A DNA stretch of 64,000 nt from contig NZ_WTWY01000001.1 of the NCBI RefSeq assembly GCF_009870825.1, forward strand, positions 186,001 through 250,000. The letters are read 5' to 3'. Below, one piece after another: positions 16,481 to 25,669 of this stretch. The notes under the pieces are model-generated. The model searched no databases and was not told the origin of the DNA. It saw nothing but the letters and a program-made list of their open reading frames with translations. Positions within the stretch are counted from its first letter, which is position 1. Each line of letters starts with the position of its first letter. Made by a program: the position numbers and the translations under genes. The DNA is from Paenibacillus sp. USDA918EY. Its GTDB lineage: Bacteria; Bacillota; Bacilli; Paenibacillales; Paenibacillaceae.

Positions 16481-16514
16481 AAAAACCCCGGAGCATTGTG
16501 TTCCGGGGTTTTTT
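16481..16514 (+). terminator. Intrinsic terminator 2 after mini-gene
   Basis: AAAACCCCGGA pairs with TTCCGGGGTTTT, then more T. With the first hairpin it gives a strong double stop. The roughly 210 bases from here to the rsgA start hold no other feature I can identify. Confidence 0.8.
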
Positions 16515-16729
16515 GTGTCCTTTTTTGCCGTCAAACGCGGAGATAACTGCAGACGAAAACACGTCCACAGGGCGTTTTTCTGCGGGATGCCCTTTATCAT
16601 AACGCCGCCGCCGATTCCAGCGTGAAAACCGGAAGGGGCGGGCCAAATGATGCGGTATCCCGGAATATACAGGTCCGGGCTCGGAATGAGCCAAGGCCCA
16701 AACGACAAACCATTTTAGGGGGATTTGAT

Positions 16730-17821
16730 TTGACCAAATTAACGCAATACGGTTGGAGTGCCTATTGGAACATGGAATGGAGCAAAGAAGACCGGGGAAT
16801 CCATCAGCCGGGCCGGATCACGGCCGACTTCGGACAAATGTACAAGGTGTACACGGAAGAAGGCGAAATATGGGGCGAAATGTCCGGAAAAATGAAACAC
16901 GAGCTTCAGCACGGTGGGCCGGTTCCGGCCGTCGGCGACTGGGTGGAGCTTCAAATGCTCGAGGGGGAAGAGCGGGGTGTGATCCTCGGCGTTCTTGACC
17001 GCAAAACGAACATTTCGCGGCAAAAGGCCGGAGCCAAATCGGCGCAGGAACAGCTGATCGCCGCCAACGTCGACATCCTTTTTCTCGTAACCTCGCTGAA
17101 TGACGATTACAATCCGCGAAGAATGGAGCGGTATCTCATTATGGCCTGGAACAGCGGGGTAAATCCGGTCATTTTGCTGAGTAAGGCAGACTTATGCGAT
17201 GATGCGGACATCAAGGCCGCGGAAATGGAAATGATCGCGCCGGGCGTGCCGGTGCATGTCGTCAGCGCCCTTGAAAACAGGGGGAAAGAAGCGGTCACCG
17301 GCTATTTGAAAGAAGGGGTGACGGTTGCGCTCACGGGTTCCTCCGGCTGCGGCAAGTCGACGATCGTCAACTGGCTGGCCGAAACAAGCACCCAACGGAC
17401 GCAAGGAATCCGCGAGGACGACAGCCGGGGACGGCATACGACGACGCACCGGCAGCTGTTTCTTTTGCCGCAGGGCGGTTTAATGGTAGATACGCCCGGA
17501 ATGCGGGAGCTGCAGCTGTACGACGATAACGGCGGAGGTTTCGAGCAGGCGTTCGCCGACATCGAATCGATCGGCAAGGCGTGCCGGTTTGCCGATTGCA
17601 GGCATGAGCGGGAAGCGGGCTGTGCGGTGCGCGCGGCGGTGGAAGCCGGGGAAATCGATGCCAAACGGCTGCAAAATTACCGGAAAACCCAGCGCGAGCT
17701 CGAATTTCAGATGAAAAAGGAAGCCCGCGGCCAGCGCAAATTGAACCGGATGGACCGCTCCGCGAAGGAGCCGGTACGCCGAAAATCTTCCTACTGGAAC
17801 CAACGTTTAACGGACGAATGA
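16730..17821 (+). CDS. rsgA: Ribosome small-subunit GTPase RsgA
   Basis: Circularly permuted GTPase that helps mature the 30S subunit, 363 aa. An N-terminal OB-fold (residues 1-90) is followed by the permuted G motifs: G4-like LLSKADL, then G1 GSSGCGKST, the switch region with GRHTTTHRQ, and G3 DTPGMREL. A C-terminal zinc site is C-x4-C-x-H-x5-C (CRFADCRHEREAGC). The start is TTG with AGGGGG about 8 bases upstream; the open frame extends further left without a binding site. It is not next to the usual prkC/rpe genes, so it may be the second, YjeQ-like paralogue common in Paenibacillus. Confidence 0.88.
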   Translation: MTKLTQYGWSAYWNMEWSKEDRGIHQPGRITADFGQMYKVYTEEGEIWGEMSGKMKHELQHGGPVPAVGDWVELQMLEGEERGVILGVLDRKTNISRQKAGAKSAQEQLIAANVDILFLVTSLNDDYNPRRMERYLIMAWNSGVNPVILLSKADLCDDADIKAAEMEMIAPGVPVHVVSALENRGKEAVTGYLKEGVTVALTGSSGCGKSTIVNWLAETSTQRTQGIREDDSRGRHTTTHRQLFLLPQGGLMVDTPGMRELQLYDDNGGGFEQAFADIESIGKACRFADCRHEREAGCAVRAAVEAGEIDAKRLQNYRKTQRELEFQMKKEARGQRKLNRMDRSAKEPVRRKSSYWNQRLTDE

Positions 17822-17946
17822 CGATAGGTCCCGCAGCGTTGGCAGGCGCGGCATTTTTTTGCGCGAAAGGGGCTGTGAACCGGTAATAATCAGGCTTGCC
17901 CGATCCATATATAAAAGATGAAGGAAGCTGCAGGGGGGTGGAGAGT

Positions 17947-18474
17947 GTGGGCTTTTTGCACTTGTTTTGGGGATTTTTGTTTCTGATTGATATCCGCATC
18001 AACGATTTCGACATTTTGCCGGACGTGATCGGGTATTTGCTCTTCTTTCTCGGTTTCGTCAAGCTGGAACACAGGTCGGGTCATTTTCGGAGCGCCAAAA
18101 ACGTGTCCGTCGTCCTCCTGATCCTGTCCGTGGTCACATTGATCCTTTCGTTGTCGCCGCCCCGTTCATGGCTGTTTATCTTCCTGTTTAATGCCGTCCT
18201 GGTCGTTCTGAAGCTGTACATGGTATTCCACACCTGCTACGGCATCAGCGAATGGGCCGGACGAAGGGGGCACCGTGCGTTCCAAAACAAGGCCGTGCAG
18301 CGCTGGGGCTGGTACTTCGGCGTCGTAGCCGCCACCTTTATCGTGCTGCTGATCGCCCCGCTCGTTCCGCCGCTGGCCGTCCTTTTGGCGATCGTCCTGA
18401 TGGTCGCTTCCCTTTTCGCCCACGTGATGATGATGCTGCTTGTCCAGGAGGCGGAGCATGTGCTGCGCCGATAA
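17947..18474 (+). CDS. Hypothetical membrane protein, 175 aa
   Basis: Starts at GTG with GGGGGGTGG in front. It has five to six hydrophobic spans: near the N-terminus (FLHLFWGFLFLID), around PDVIGYLLFFLGFV, then LLILSVVTLILSL, WLFIFLFNAVLVVLKLYMVF, and a long C-terminal pair. The opening resembles small inner-membrane proteins of Bacillales annotated only as hypothetical. Function unknown. It stands alone after rsgA. Confidence 0.7.
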   Translation: MGFLHLFWGFLFLIDIRINDFDILPDVIGYLLFFLGFVKLEHRSGHFRSAKNVSVVLLILSVVTLILSLSPPRSWLFIFLFNAVLVVLKLYMVFHTCYGISEWAGRRGHRAFQNKAVQRWGWYFGVVAATFIVLLIAPLVPPLAVLLAIVLMVASLFAHVMMMLLVQEAEHVLRR

Positions 18475-18556
18475 AAGCGGGCATGCCGTGCAGGCTCGTC
18501 CGATATACGCTGAGACCCTTTGCAAAGAGTTTTTTGCCGGGGTTCTTTTTTTGCGC

Positions 18557-18586
18557 AAAAAAAAGAGCCCCTCTTAATAGAGGGAC
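18557..18586 (-). terminator. Terminator of the 79-aa gene
   Basis: On the minus strand TCCCTCT pairs with AGAGGGG around a four-base loop containing the stop codon, followed by CTC and eight T. Confidence 0.65.
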
Positions 18587-18813
18587 AATGCGAGCGTGTC
18601 GTTTTCGCTTTTGCTGTGAAGAATCGCTTCAGAGCCTTCGATTTCGATGCTGATCAAGGAATTCAAGCATTTTTTGAGCGCTCTTTTGCCGGTTTGAATT
18701 TTATTTTCCAAGGTGCCGCTGAGCAGCTTAAGTACTTTTTGGACGGATTGTTTGTTTTCAGTGGTAAAATATACAGGGATAAGTTTGTTTTGAAAACTGA
18801 TTAACATTCTCAT
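18574..18813 (-). CDS. Small hypothetical protein, 79 aa
   Basis: ATG with GAGGTGATT upstream. The sequence MRMLISFQNKLIPVYFTTEN continues into a lysine-rich middle (TGKRALKKCL) and ends SENDTLALSLY. It may form a small alpha/beta fold. No family is recognised. The terminator overlapping its stop codon supports a real gene. The 360 bases between it and the yukD-like gene are AT-rich and hold the secretion-locus promoter. Confidence 0.65.
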   Translation of the reverse strand: MRMLISFQNKLIPVYFTTENKQSVQKVLKLLSGTLENKIQTGKRALKKCLNSLISIEIEGSEAILHSKSENDTLALSLY

Positions 18814-19087
18814 AGAAAATCACCTCATTCGTGTTATTCCACAATTGCATTGTAAACCCCGATTATTAAAAAAACCTTAAAGAAAGCTTATAAATACTTA
18901 AATTGCATTTCATTTTCAAACATTTTTCAAAGATTTATAGAACGGGAAAAGTATGAGATAATGGATCCAAGCCGGCATGCAGAGGCATGGATTTTCATTA
19001 TAACGAAACCTCGGAATCACGAAAATAATCCCTTCAACCTATATAATTCCGGAACTCAATGATTTAAAATAGTTAATTTGTCACAAA

Positions 19088-19116
19088 TTGACATGTTTTT
19101 GCGCGAGTGATACATT
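19088..19116 (+). promoter_or_regulatory. Probable promoter of the type VII secretion locus
   Basis: TTGACA (19088-19093), a 17-base spacer and TACATT (19111-19116), about 60 bases before the yukD-like start and after a long AT-rich stretch. Confidence 0.65.
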
Positions 19117-19177
19117 ATCATAGAAGTTATTGCTTCTTGCGAATCATAGATTTGTAGGGAATAAGAGGTGTAAAATA

Positions 19178-19510
19178 ATGATTCTAACCGTCATGAAAAG
19201 CCGTCAGGACCGGGACTGGTTCGATATCGACGTTCCGGACGACTATCCCGTCATTCAATTGAAGGAAATGCTGGGCATGCGGGTATACGGCGAACCGCCC
19301 CGTACAGGACAGCAATATATATTGGAAGGAAAATTTCCCGACGGGCTGTGGTTTACGATCCGCGACGCGCAGGACGTTGCCGGCGCAGGGCTGAGGGAAG
19401 GATGCTGCATCCGCCTGCAGCGCGCATTTTCCACGACCGATGAAGAGGCTCCGGTATTCGGGAAAAGAAGCCTGTTTCAACATGATTCGATCGGGGTAAT
19501 GGAGGATTAA
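19178..19510 (+). CDS. YukD/EsaB-like ubiquitin-fold protein of type VII secretion
   Basis: Protein of 110 aa with an N-terminal beta-grasp domain (MILTVMKSRQDRDWFDIDVP, then VIQLKEMLGMRVYG, then YILEGKF) like YukD/EsaB, which are small regulators encoded beside EssC. The match is to fold and position more than to exact sequence. The tail (TTDEEAPVFGKRSLFQ) extends beyond the usual 80 residues. The ATG has AAGAGGTG upstream. It is the first gene after the promoter, 68 bases before the EssC-like ATPase. Confidence 0.75.
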   Translation: MILTVMKSRQDRDWFDIDVPDDYPVIQLKEMLGMRVYGEPPRTGQQYILEGKFPDGLWFTIRDAQDVAGAGLREGCCIRLQRAFSTTDEEAPVFGKRSLFQHDSIGVMED

Positions 19511-19578
19511 GGGTTGAAATCCGCAAACATCAAAATACATAGACATGCTTTGGAAAGCAGAGGAGGAGCTGACGCATC

Positions 19579-22500
19579 GTGAATGTGTTGTATCAACGCT
19601 CGCCGCGAATCAAACCGACGCTGAAGGAGGAGACGATCGAGATTCCGAGGCCGCAGAACGAACCGAGCAAACCTTCGTTTTCGCTCATCTCGATTCTGCT
19701 GCCCGCCGTCATGACCGTCTTCAGCATCGGGTTTTATATATACATGAGCATGACCGGGAAAATGGGCAGCAGCAATTATATGATGTTCCAAATGGTGTCG
19801 GTGACGATGATGCTGACGTCTTACACGATCCCGTTTTTCGTCTACCTGGGCAACAAGAAAAAGTATAAGGAGCAGCTTAAGGAGCGGGTCCGGCTTTATC
19901 ATGCCGAGCTTGATAAACATAAAGAAGAACTGGCCGCAGGACATAAGGAGCAGGTGGATGTGCTTTTTGAAGTGCACGGGGATCCGGATGTCTGTTTTCA
20001 CATTGTCAAAAACCGGAGCAGCGTGCTTTGGGAGCGTTCCTTCGGCGACGATGACTTTCTGCATACGCGGATTGGAACCGGAAGCGTTCCGTTTTATATA
20101 AACATCAAAGCGCCGCGTGCCGAGGGGTACGTCAAGGATCCGCTGATCGAAGCGGCGCAGGAACTCGCCGGCGAATTTGAAACGGTGCCGGACGCCCCGA
20201 TCGCGCTGCCGCTCTTTCAGGCGAAAGTCATCGGCATCGTCGGCGAACGGGAAGCGGTCATGAACGCGCTGCGGGTAATCGTTGCGCAAATGACGGTGCG
20301 CCATTCCCCGGATGAGGTGAAGCTGGCCGCGTTTTACGAGGAAAAAGACGCCGAAGATTGGGACTGGATGAGATGGCTGCCCCATACCTGGGACGAAAAC
20401 CGGAGCCACCGGTACATGTCGGACCGGCGCAGTACCGCCCATCAGCTTGCCGATGAGCTGTTTCAACGGCTCGGCCGGCGCAAAACCTCCCGGCATGAGC
20501 AGAAAAAAAAGACCGCTCAGCTTCCGGTTCAGGTCGTTTTGCTGTCCAGCGGGCAGCTGATCGAAGAGGAGCCGCTGCTGCCGCTGCTTTTGGAGGATGC
20601 CGGCGAAATCGATGCCTGCACCATCATTTTGTCCGACCGCAAAGAAGCGCTGCCGATGCAGTGCCATCTGATCGTGGACGTCGGCGGCCGTGAAGGCCAA
20701 TATTCGTTGAAACGCGAGGACGGGGCGTTTGATCAGGTAAGCTTCGCCCCTGACGTTTTTACGCTGGAAAGGGCGGATGCTTTAGCGCGTTACATGGCCC
20801 CGATCCGGCTTAAACGCTCGCTTGCGTCGGACATCCCGGACGTGCTGACGTTATTTGAAATGCTGGGCATCAAGAAAGCGGCCGAGCTGGACGTGAAGCA
20901 GCGCTGGAGAAACAACCGTTATCCGGAAAGCCTGCCCGTCCCGTTTGGCGTTCGTGCAGGCGGCAAAAAGATCAATTTGAATATTCATGATAAAATAGAA
21001 CGGCAGGGCCATGGGCCCCACGGCCTGATCGCCGGAACGACGGGTTCGGGCAAAAGCGAGGTCATCCAGTCGATCGTCGCTTCGCTTGCCGCGGAGTTCC
21101 ATCCGCATGACCTGGCCTTTATGCTGATCGACTACAAGGGCGGGGGCATGTCCAACACGTTCATCGATTTGCCCCATGTCGTTGGAACGATCACCAACCT
21201 GAGCAGCAGTTTAATGGAAAGAGCGAAGGTTTCGCTGAAAGCGGAGCTTGTCAGACGGCAAAAGATATTAAACGACGCCGGGAACCTGCAGCATATCGAC
21301 GAATATTACAAGCTGCTCAAACATGAGGGCGGCAAGCCGCTCCCGCATTTGGTGATCATCATCGACGAATTCGCCCAGCTGAAAAAGGATCAGCCGGAGT
21401 TTATGGACGAACTGATCAGCATCGCGGCCATCGGCCGGACGCTCGGCGTCCATTTGATTCTTGCGACGCAAAAACCGGCGGGCGTCGTTGACGATAAAAT
21501 ATGGAGCAACGCGCGATTCCGGATCTGCCTGCGTGTGCAGGACGAAGGCGACAGCCGCGACATGCTCAAAATCCCGAACGCCGCCTGGATCAATAAACCC
21601 GGCAGAGGTTATTTCCAGGTAGGCAGCGACGAGGTGTTCGAGGAGATGCAGTTCGCCTGGAGCGGCGCGCCGTACGTGGAGCAAACCGATTCGCCGGGAC
21701 GCACAATCCCGACCGAAATCGCGCTGAACGGAAAACGCGAGAACCTGCTGACGGCGAGCATGTCTGCGGCGAATTTGCAAATGGAGCAGCCTCCGAAGCA
21801 GCTGCAAGTATTTATCGACAAGCTGGCCGAAACGGCAAGGGATGAAGGGATCGAGCGCCTTCAAGGGCCTTGGCTTCCGCCGCTTCCCGAAAGGCTCGAA
21901 CTCGAGGAACTGGCGGCGATGGCGGAACCGCCCGCAGGCGATGAACTGGAAGGGGTCGTCGGCATGATCGACGATCTGCCGAATCAGAACCAGCGCCCGC
22001 TGCATATTCCGATGCAGCAGGGGCATTGGGCGGTATACGGCATGCCGGGCCTGGGCAAAACGACGTTCGTACAGACGCTGCTGATGTCCCTTGCCCAAAA
22101 CTATTCGCCTGACTTATGGCACGGTTATATCGTGGACATGGGACGAATGTTGCGGGACTTCGGCAAGCTGCCGCAAATCGGCGGCGTCATGATGGCCGAA
22201 GAGGACGACCGGATCAAGCGGCTGTTCCGCTTCCTGGTCAAAACGGTGTCCGAGCGCAAGGAGCTGTTCGCCGAAGCCGGCGTAAAAACGGCTGCCGCTT
22301 ACCGCCGTTCGCAGAACCCGTCCCTTCCGCAGGTGATCGTCGTCATCGACGGCTATTTAAATTTCCGGAATTCCTACCCGGATGAAAACGAGATGCTGGA
22401 GTTCATTTTGCGGGAAGGCGGAAATCTCGGCATCACGTTTCTAATGACATCGAACCGCATTTCGGACATTTTCGAAAAGGTGCGGAGCAATATAGCGAAC

Positions 22501-23565
22501 GCGGTCACTTTCGAGCTCGCGGATGCGTCCGATTATTATTATGCCGTCGGCAGGCCGGCGAGAAATCCGGGCTCCATGCCGCCGGGCAGAGGGCTTGCGA
22601 AGGGGAATACCCCGCCGCTCGAGTTCCAGACCGCGCTGCCGGCACGCGGCGACGACGAAGCCGGGCGTTCGGCCGTCCTGCGCCGGCAGATCCAAAGCAT
22701 CGCCGACCGGTATCCGCACGCGGACGTCCGGAAAATCGAAAAGCTGCCGGAGCGGATCCTGCTGCATGAGCTGATGCCGCACGCTGCAAGTTACAAACCC
22801 GGGCATGCGGTGAATGCCTCGTTTAAGGTGCCCGTCGGTTTGCTGACCGATGATTTGGAGCCTTTCGAGGCGGATCTGCAGGAAGGGCCCCATTTCATCG
22901 TCGCCAGCCCGATGGAGGGCGGAAAAACGGCCTTCATGTTGACATGGATGCTGTCGCTTGCGTACCATTATTCACCGGAACAGCTGCAGATCTATACGGT
23001 CGATGCCAGGTACGGCAGCAGAGGGCTTTCCCAAATCGGCGCACTGCCGCATGTGCAGGGATGCGCATCCAGGGAGGAAGAGCTTTCGTCGCTGATCGGG
23101 CAAGTATTCGAGCAGGTGCAGCGCCGCAGCGGCGGAGAAGAAGGTCCCGCGATCCTGCTGGCGATCGACGACGCGGACATTTTGGCGAAACAATTAAACG
23201 ACTTTACGATAAAAGATCAGCTGGGAGCCATTGTACGTCTTGGACGCGACCGGAATGTGCACGTATTGCTTTCGGGCGTCCCGGCCGATTTCCCTACGTT
23301 TGGGGCGGATTGGTTCAACGACGTAAAATCCTGCCAAAGCGGATTTTTGTTCGGGACTTTAGACCCTAATGATTTGTCGTTCTTCCGAATACCATTTTCG
23401 GAATCGAGTAATGCCCCTGGCGGCTTGAAAATATTGCCTCCGGGACAGGGGTACTACATTAAACGGAAATTTACGAGGGTGAAGGCTGCGATTCCGTTCG
23501 ATGACCAGTGGGAAGCCAGCCGATGGGCTCAGAAAATTCGCGACCGATGGCATGTTGTTGTTTGA
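19579..23565 (+). CDS. essC: EssC-like FtsK/SpoIIIE ATPase of type VII secretion
   Basis: Membrane motor of the ESX/WXG100 export apparatus, 1328 aa. Two membrane spans lie at about residues 33-57 and 67-91, then a linker and three ATPase domains. D1: Walker A GTTGSGKS (486-493) and DE pair (596-597), the canonical active site. D2: GMPGLGKT (821-828) with VIVVIDGY, where Gly replaces the Glu. D3: SPMEGGKTA (about 1110-1118), a degenerate Walker A, with Asp-Asp at 1197-1198. Firmicute EssC/YukB proteins normally begin with two FHA domains and are near 1480 aa; here they are missing. The start is GTG, with GAGGAGGAG about 12 bases upstream. Downstream genes follow within 16 and 6 bases. Confidence 0.92.
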   Translation: MNVLYQRSPRIKPTLKEETIEIPRPQNEPSKPSFSLISILLPAVMTVFSIGFYIYMSMTGKMGSSNYMMFQMVSVTMMLTSYTIPFFVYLGNKKKYKEQLKERVRLYHAELDKHKEELAAGHKEQVDVLFEVHGDPDVCFHIVKNRSSVLWERSFGDDDFLHTRIGTGSVPFYINIKAPRAEGYVKDPLIEAAQELAGEFETVPDAPIALPLFQAKVIGIVGEREAVMNALRVIVAQMTVRHSPDEVKLAAFYEEKDAEDWDWMRWLPHTWDENRSHRYMSDRRSTAHQLADELFQRLGRRKTSRHEQKKKTAQLPVQVVLLSSGQLIEEEPLLPLLLEDAGEIDACTIILSDRKEALPMQCHLIVDVGGREGQYSLKREDGAFDQVSFAPDVFTLERADALARYMAPIRLKRSLASDIPDVLTLFEMLGIKKAAELDVKQRWRNNRYPESLPVPFGVRAGGKKINLNIHDKIERQGHGPHGLIAGTTGSGKSEVIQSIVASLAAEFHPHDLAFMLIDYKGGGMSNTFIDLPHVVGTITNLSSSLMERAKVSLKAELVRRQKILNDAGNLQHIDEYYKLLKHEGGKPLPHLVIIIDEFAQLKKDQPEFMDELISIAAIGRTLGVHLILATQKPAGVVDDKIWSNARFRICLRVQDEGDSRDMLKIPNAAWINKPGRGYFQVGSDEVFEEMQFAWSGAPYVEQTDSPGRTIPTEIALNGKRENLLTASMSAANLQMEQPPKQLQVFIDKLAETARDEGIERLQGPWLPPLPERLELEELAAMAEPPAGDELEGVVGMIDDLPNQNQRPLHIPMQQGHWAVYGMPGLGKTTFVQTLLMSLAQNYSPDLWHGYIVDMGRMLRDFGKLPQIGGVMMAEEDDRIKRLFRFLVKTVSERKELFAEAGVKTAAAYRRSQNPSLPQVIVVIDGYLNFRNSYPDENEMLEFILREGGNLGITFLMTSNRISDIFEKVRSNIANAVTFELADASDYYYAVGRPARNPGSMPPGRGLAKGNTPPLEFQTALPARGDDEAGRSAVLRRQIQSIADRYPHADVRKIEKLPERILLHELMPHAASYKPGHAVNASFKVPVGLLTDDLEPFEADLQEGPHFIVASPMEGGKTAFMLTWMLSLAYHYSPEQLQIYTVDARYGSRGLSQIGALPHVQGCASREEELSSLIGQVFEQVQRRSGGEEGPAILLAIDDADILAKQLNDFTIKDQLGAIVRLGRDRNVHVLLSGVPADFPTFGADWFNDVKSCQSGFLFGTLDPNDLSFFRIPFSESSNAPGGLKILPPGQGYYIKRKFTRVKAAIPFDDQWEASRWAQKIRDRWHVVV

Positions 23566-23581
23566 GGGGAGGTGGCTCATA

Positions 23582-24409
23582 ATGTTGACGATTCATGCTT
23601 CCAAACAGGATACGATTACGCTTGATAATAGAGAGTTCTTTTTCCTTGCCGGAATTCTGGGCTCCGACCGCCTGCTGGGCGTGGAGGACCCGTTCCAGGG
23701 ATATTTGGCGCAGGAAATCGCCGATGAATGGGATGAAGTCAAACGTTCGCTTCTGGAAAAAGGCTACCTGATCGAGGAAGATGACGGCGCCATGCTGGCC
23801 ATGCCGCCGAAAGTATTCTCGCGCGTGGCGATCGCAAGTTTGGCGGAGCGTTCATGCTGGCTGAGATACAAACGGCAGGAGGAGTCCTTTGAAGGGTATT
23901 TGCACGCAACGAACGAAAAGGTCGTGCAGGTGCAAAAATCCGATACCGGCAACCTGTATGAGCTCGATGAGCTCGGGGATGTGGAGGCGGCCTGCGGCCA
24001 ACTGGTGGAGAAAATGGATTTGAAGGATTATGCCCCCGCGGAAACGCCGGCGCTGCTTCTGTCCAAAAAGAAATTCGGGGAAATATACAGCCGCGTCCCG
24101 GCCCTCACGGTGGACGAACTGGGAGACGAACTCGCGGCGGCCACGAGCGACGCGGAAGGGGCGATTGCCCTGGCCCGCTGCTTGAAATTCCGGACGGGAG
24201 AGGGAGAGCTTCATTTTTCCACATGGACGGGAAGCCGGTGGGAGACGCAAAGCGCGGCTTTCGTGGTGAACGATACGATGAACTGGCTTGTCCGCATGAG
24301 CTTAAGCGGGGATCAAGATTGGCTTACCGCCAGTCCTGCCAGCAAACAACAATTTCAAGAGATGCTGCTTCTCTGGTTGAAGCAGTCTGCAGAATCAGAT
24401 GGAAGGTGA
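23582..24409 (+). CDS. Type VII locus protein with EspG-like features
   Basis: Soluble protein of 275 aa starting at ATG with GGGGAGG 9 bases upstream, 16 bases after essC. The order of elements (an N-terminal strand and helix ending FLAGILG, a helix-turn segment LLEKGYLIEEDDG, a central sheet with repeated charged strands such as WLRYKRQEESFEGYL, and a C-terminal helix LLLWLKQSA) resembles the actinobacterial EspG chaperones that bind secreted substrates. This is a judgement from pattern, not from an alignment. Its place between the ATPase and a WXG100-headed protein suits a substrate chaperone. No enzyme motif is seen. Confidence 0.6.
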   Translation: MLTIHASKQDTITLDNREFFFLAGILGSDRLLGVEDPFQGYLAQEIADEWDEVKRSLLEKGYLIEEDDGAMLAMPPKVFSRVAIASLAERSCWLRYKRQEESFEGYLHATNEKVVQVQKSDTGNLYELDELGDVEAACGQLVEKMDLKDYAPAETPALLLSKKKFGEIYSRVPALTVDELGDELAAATSDAEGAIALARCLKFRTGEGELHFSTWTGSRWETQSAAFVVNDTMNWLVRMSLSGDQDWLTASPASKQQFQEMLLLWLKQSAESDGR

Positions 24410-24415
24410 TGGTCC

Positions 24416-25606
24416 GTGCGTATTTCTGTTGAACCGGAAGCACTCCGGGCATTAAGTCGGCAGCTGGAGCAAAGCGGCGAGCAAATCCGCCAGTTAACGG
24501 CATTATTGAATCAGGCTTTGGGATCGTTGATTTGGGAAACTTCGATCCGGGAGTCTCTCTTGAATCAGTGGCAGGCCGCGAATCAGCAGGGAGAACAGAT
24601 TTCGTCCATGCTGAGCGAAATGGGGCGAAACGTCCAAAAAAAAGCGGGCCAATTCCAGGCGGCGGACGAGCAACATCATTCCATTATGGCAGGCTCCGCA
24701 TTTTACAACTCTCCGGTGGCGATGTTCCGCGCAGCAGCCGTGCAAGGGGACGGATCCATCCTGCCGGGATACGGCGGACGCGCCATTCCGATTTCCAACC
24801 CGTCATCGGCGGTGATGGCCGTGCAGGCCCAAAACGGCGATGAGAGCGGCGTGGACGTCGGCTGGGGGTATCAAGGACCGACGCCGGCAGGCTGGGCTTC
24901 GCTCGGATACGGGGCGCTGATGGTCGGCACGATGGTGAAGAGCGGCTTTAACGTCAATATGAGGAACAACGGTTCGGTTGCCACGATCAAAGGAGCCCGT
25001 TCTCCTTTTGCGCTTAACGAAGGCATTCGGGGAACGCGGTATACGCTGAACAATGCGGCGAAAAACCCGCAGGTATGGAAATTCGTCGATCCCAAAATCG
25101 CCGCGAAAGAGGCCCTTTCGATCAAAGGTTTCGGCGGCAAGCTGGGGTATGCCGGATTGCTGTTCGATACCGGCGTGTCCGGCTTCCAGGATTACAAACG
25201 CGGCGGCGCAAGCCGGGCGGCTGCGAGCGTCATGGTTAACGGCGGCTTGGGGCTCGGCACCTTGGCAAGCAGCGCGGCGATCGGAGCGGCGGTCGGTTCG
25301 GCCGTACCCGTAGCGGGAACGGCCGTCGGGGCGGTCGTGGGACTCGCATCGGGCGTCGTCATTTCAGCGGTCACCGACATCGAGATTAACGGAAAATCGC
25401 TGAAAACCTATGCGGTGGACGCGGTAGACATGGCGATTGACGGGACGGTCGAAGGGGTGAAGTGGGCGACGAAAGGCATTGGGCACGCGGCCGAAGAAAC
25501 CTTCCACACGGTATCGGATTCGGTCAAGGCTTTGTCCCATGGCGCAAGCCAGATGGCGGATCAAGTAAAAAACAAATTGGGCAAGCTGGGGAAATGGTTC
25601 GGGTAA
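24416..25606 (+). CDS. Candidate type VII effector: WXG100-like head with glycine-rich hydrophobic tail domain
   Basis: Protein of 396 aa starting at GTG 6 bases after the previous gene. Residues 1-90 form a helical hairpin like a WXG100 protein (ISVEPEALRALSRQLEQSGE, turn at LIWETS with Thr in place of Gly, then a second helix). No zinc, protease or nuclease motif is seen in the rest. Around residues 265-325 is a glycine/alanine-rich hydrophobic hairpin (LGTLASSAAIGAAVGSAVP and AVGAVVGLASGVVISAV) of the kind found in membrane-inserting toxins, followed by an amphipathic Lys-rich tail ending KLGKLGKWFG. There is no signal peptide. Export by the neighbouring ATPase and a membrane-active role are inferences. 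Confidence 0.65.
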   Translation: MRISVEPEALRALSRQLEQSGEQIRQLTALLNQALGSLIWETSIRESLLNQWQAANQQGEQISSMLSEMGRNVQKKAGQFQAADEQHHSIMAGSAFYNSPVAMFRAAAVQGDGSILPGYGGRAIPISNPSSAVMAVQAQNGDESGVDVGWGYQGPTPAGWASLGYGALMVGTMVKSGFNVNMRNNGSVATIKGARSPFALNEGIRGTRYTLNNAAKNPQVWKFVDPKIAAKEALSIKGFGGKLGYAGLLFDTGVSGFQDYKRGGASRAAASVMVNGGLGLGTLASSAAIGAAVGSAVPVAGTAVGAVVGLASGVVISAVTDIEINGKSLKTYAVDAVDMAIDGTVEGVKWATKGIGHAAEETFHTVSDSVKALSHGASQMADQVKNKLGKLGKWFG

Positions 25607-25669
25607 ATCAATGCGGCGTTCCATCAAAACCGTTTTCGCAAAGCCCGGCCGGACAAAGGAGGGGGAACG

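Noticed and set aside
16437-16514. Two neighbouring hairpins as a possible repeat array or CRISPR
   Set aside because: The stems differ in sequence and each ends in a T run; they are terminators.
18510-18522. CTGAGACCCTTTG resembling part of a TPP riboswitch
   Set aside because: The second conserved half (CCTGATCTGG...CCAGCG) is missing and no thiamine gene follows.
19507-20700. Long antisense frame over the start of essC
   Set aside because: Shadow of the real gene; no binding site and a His/Arg/Phe-rich composition.
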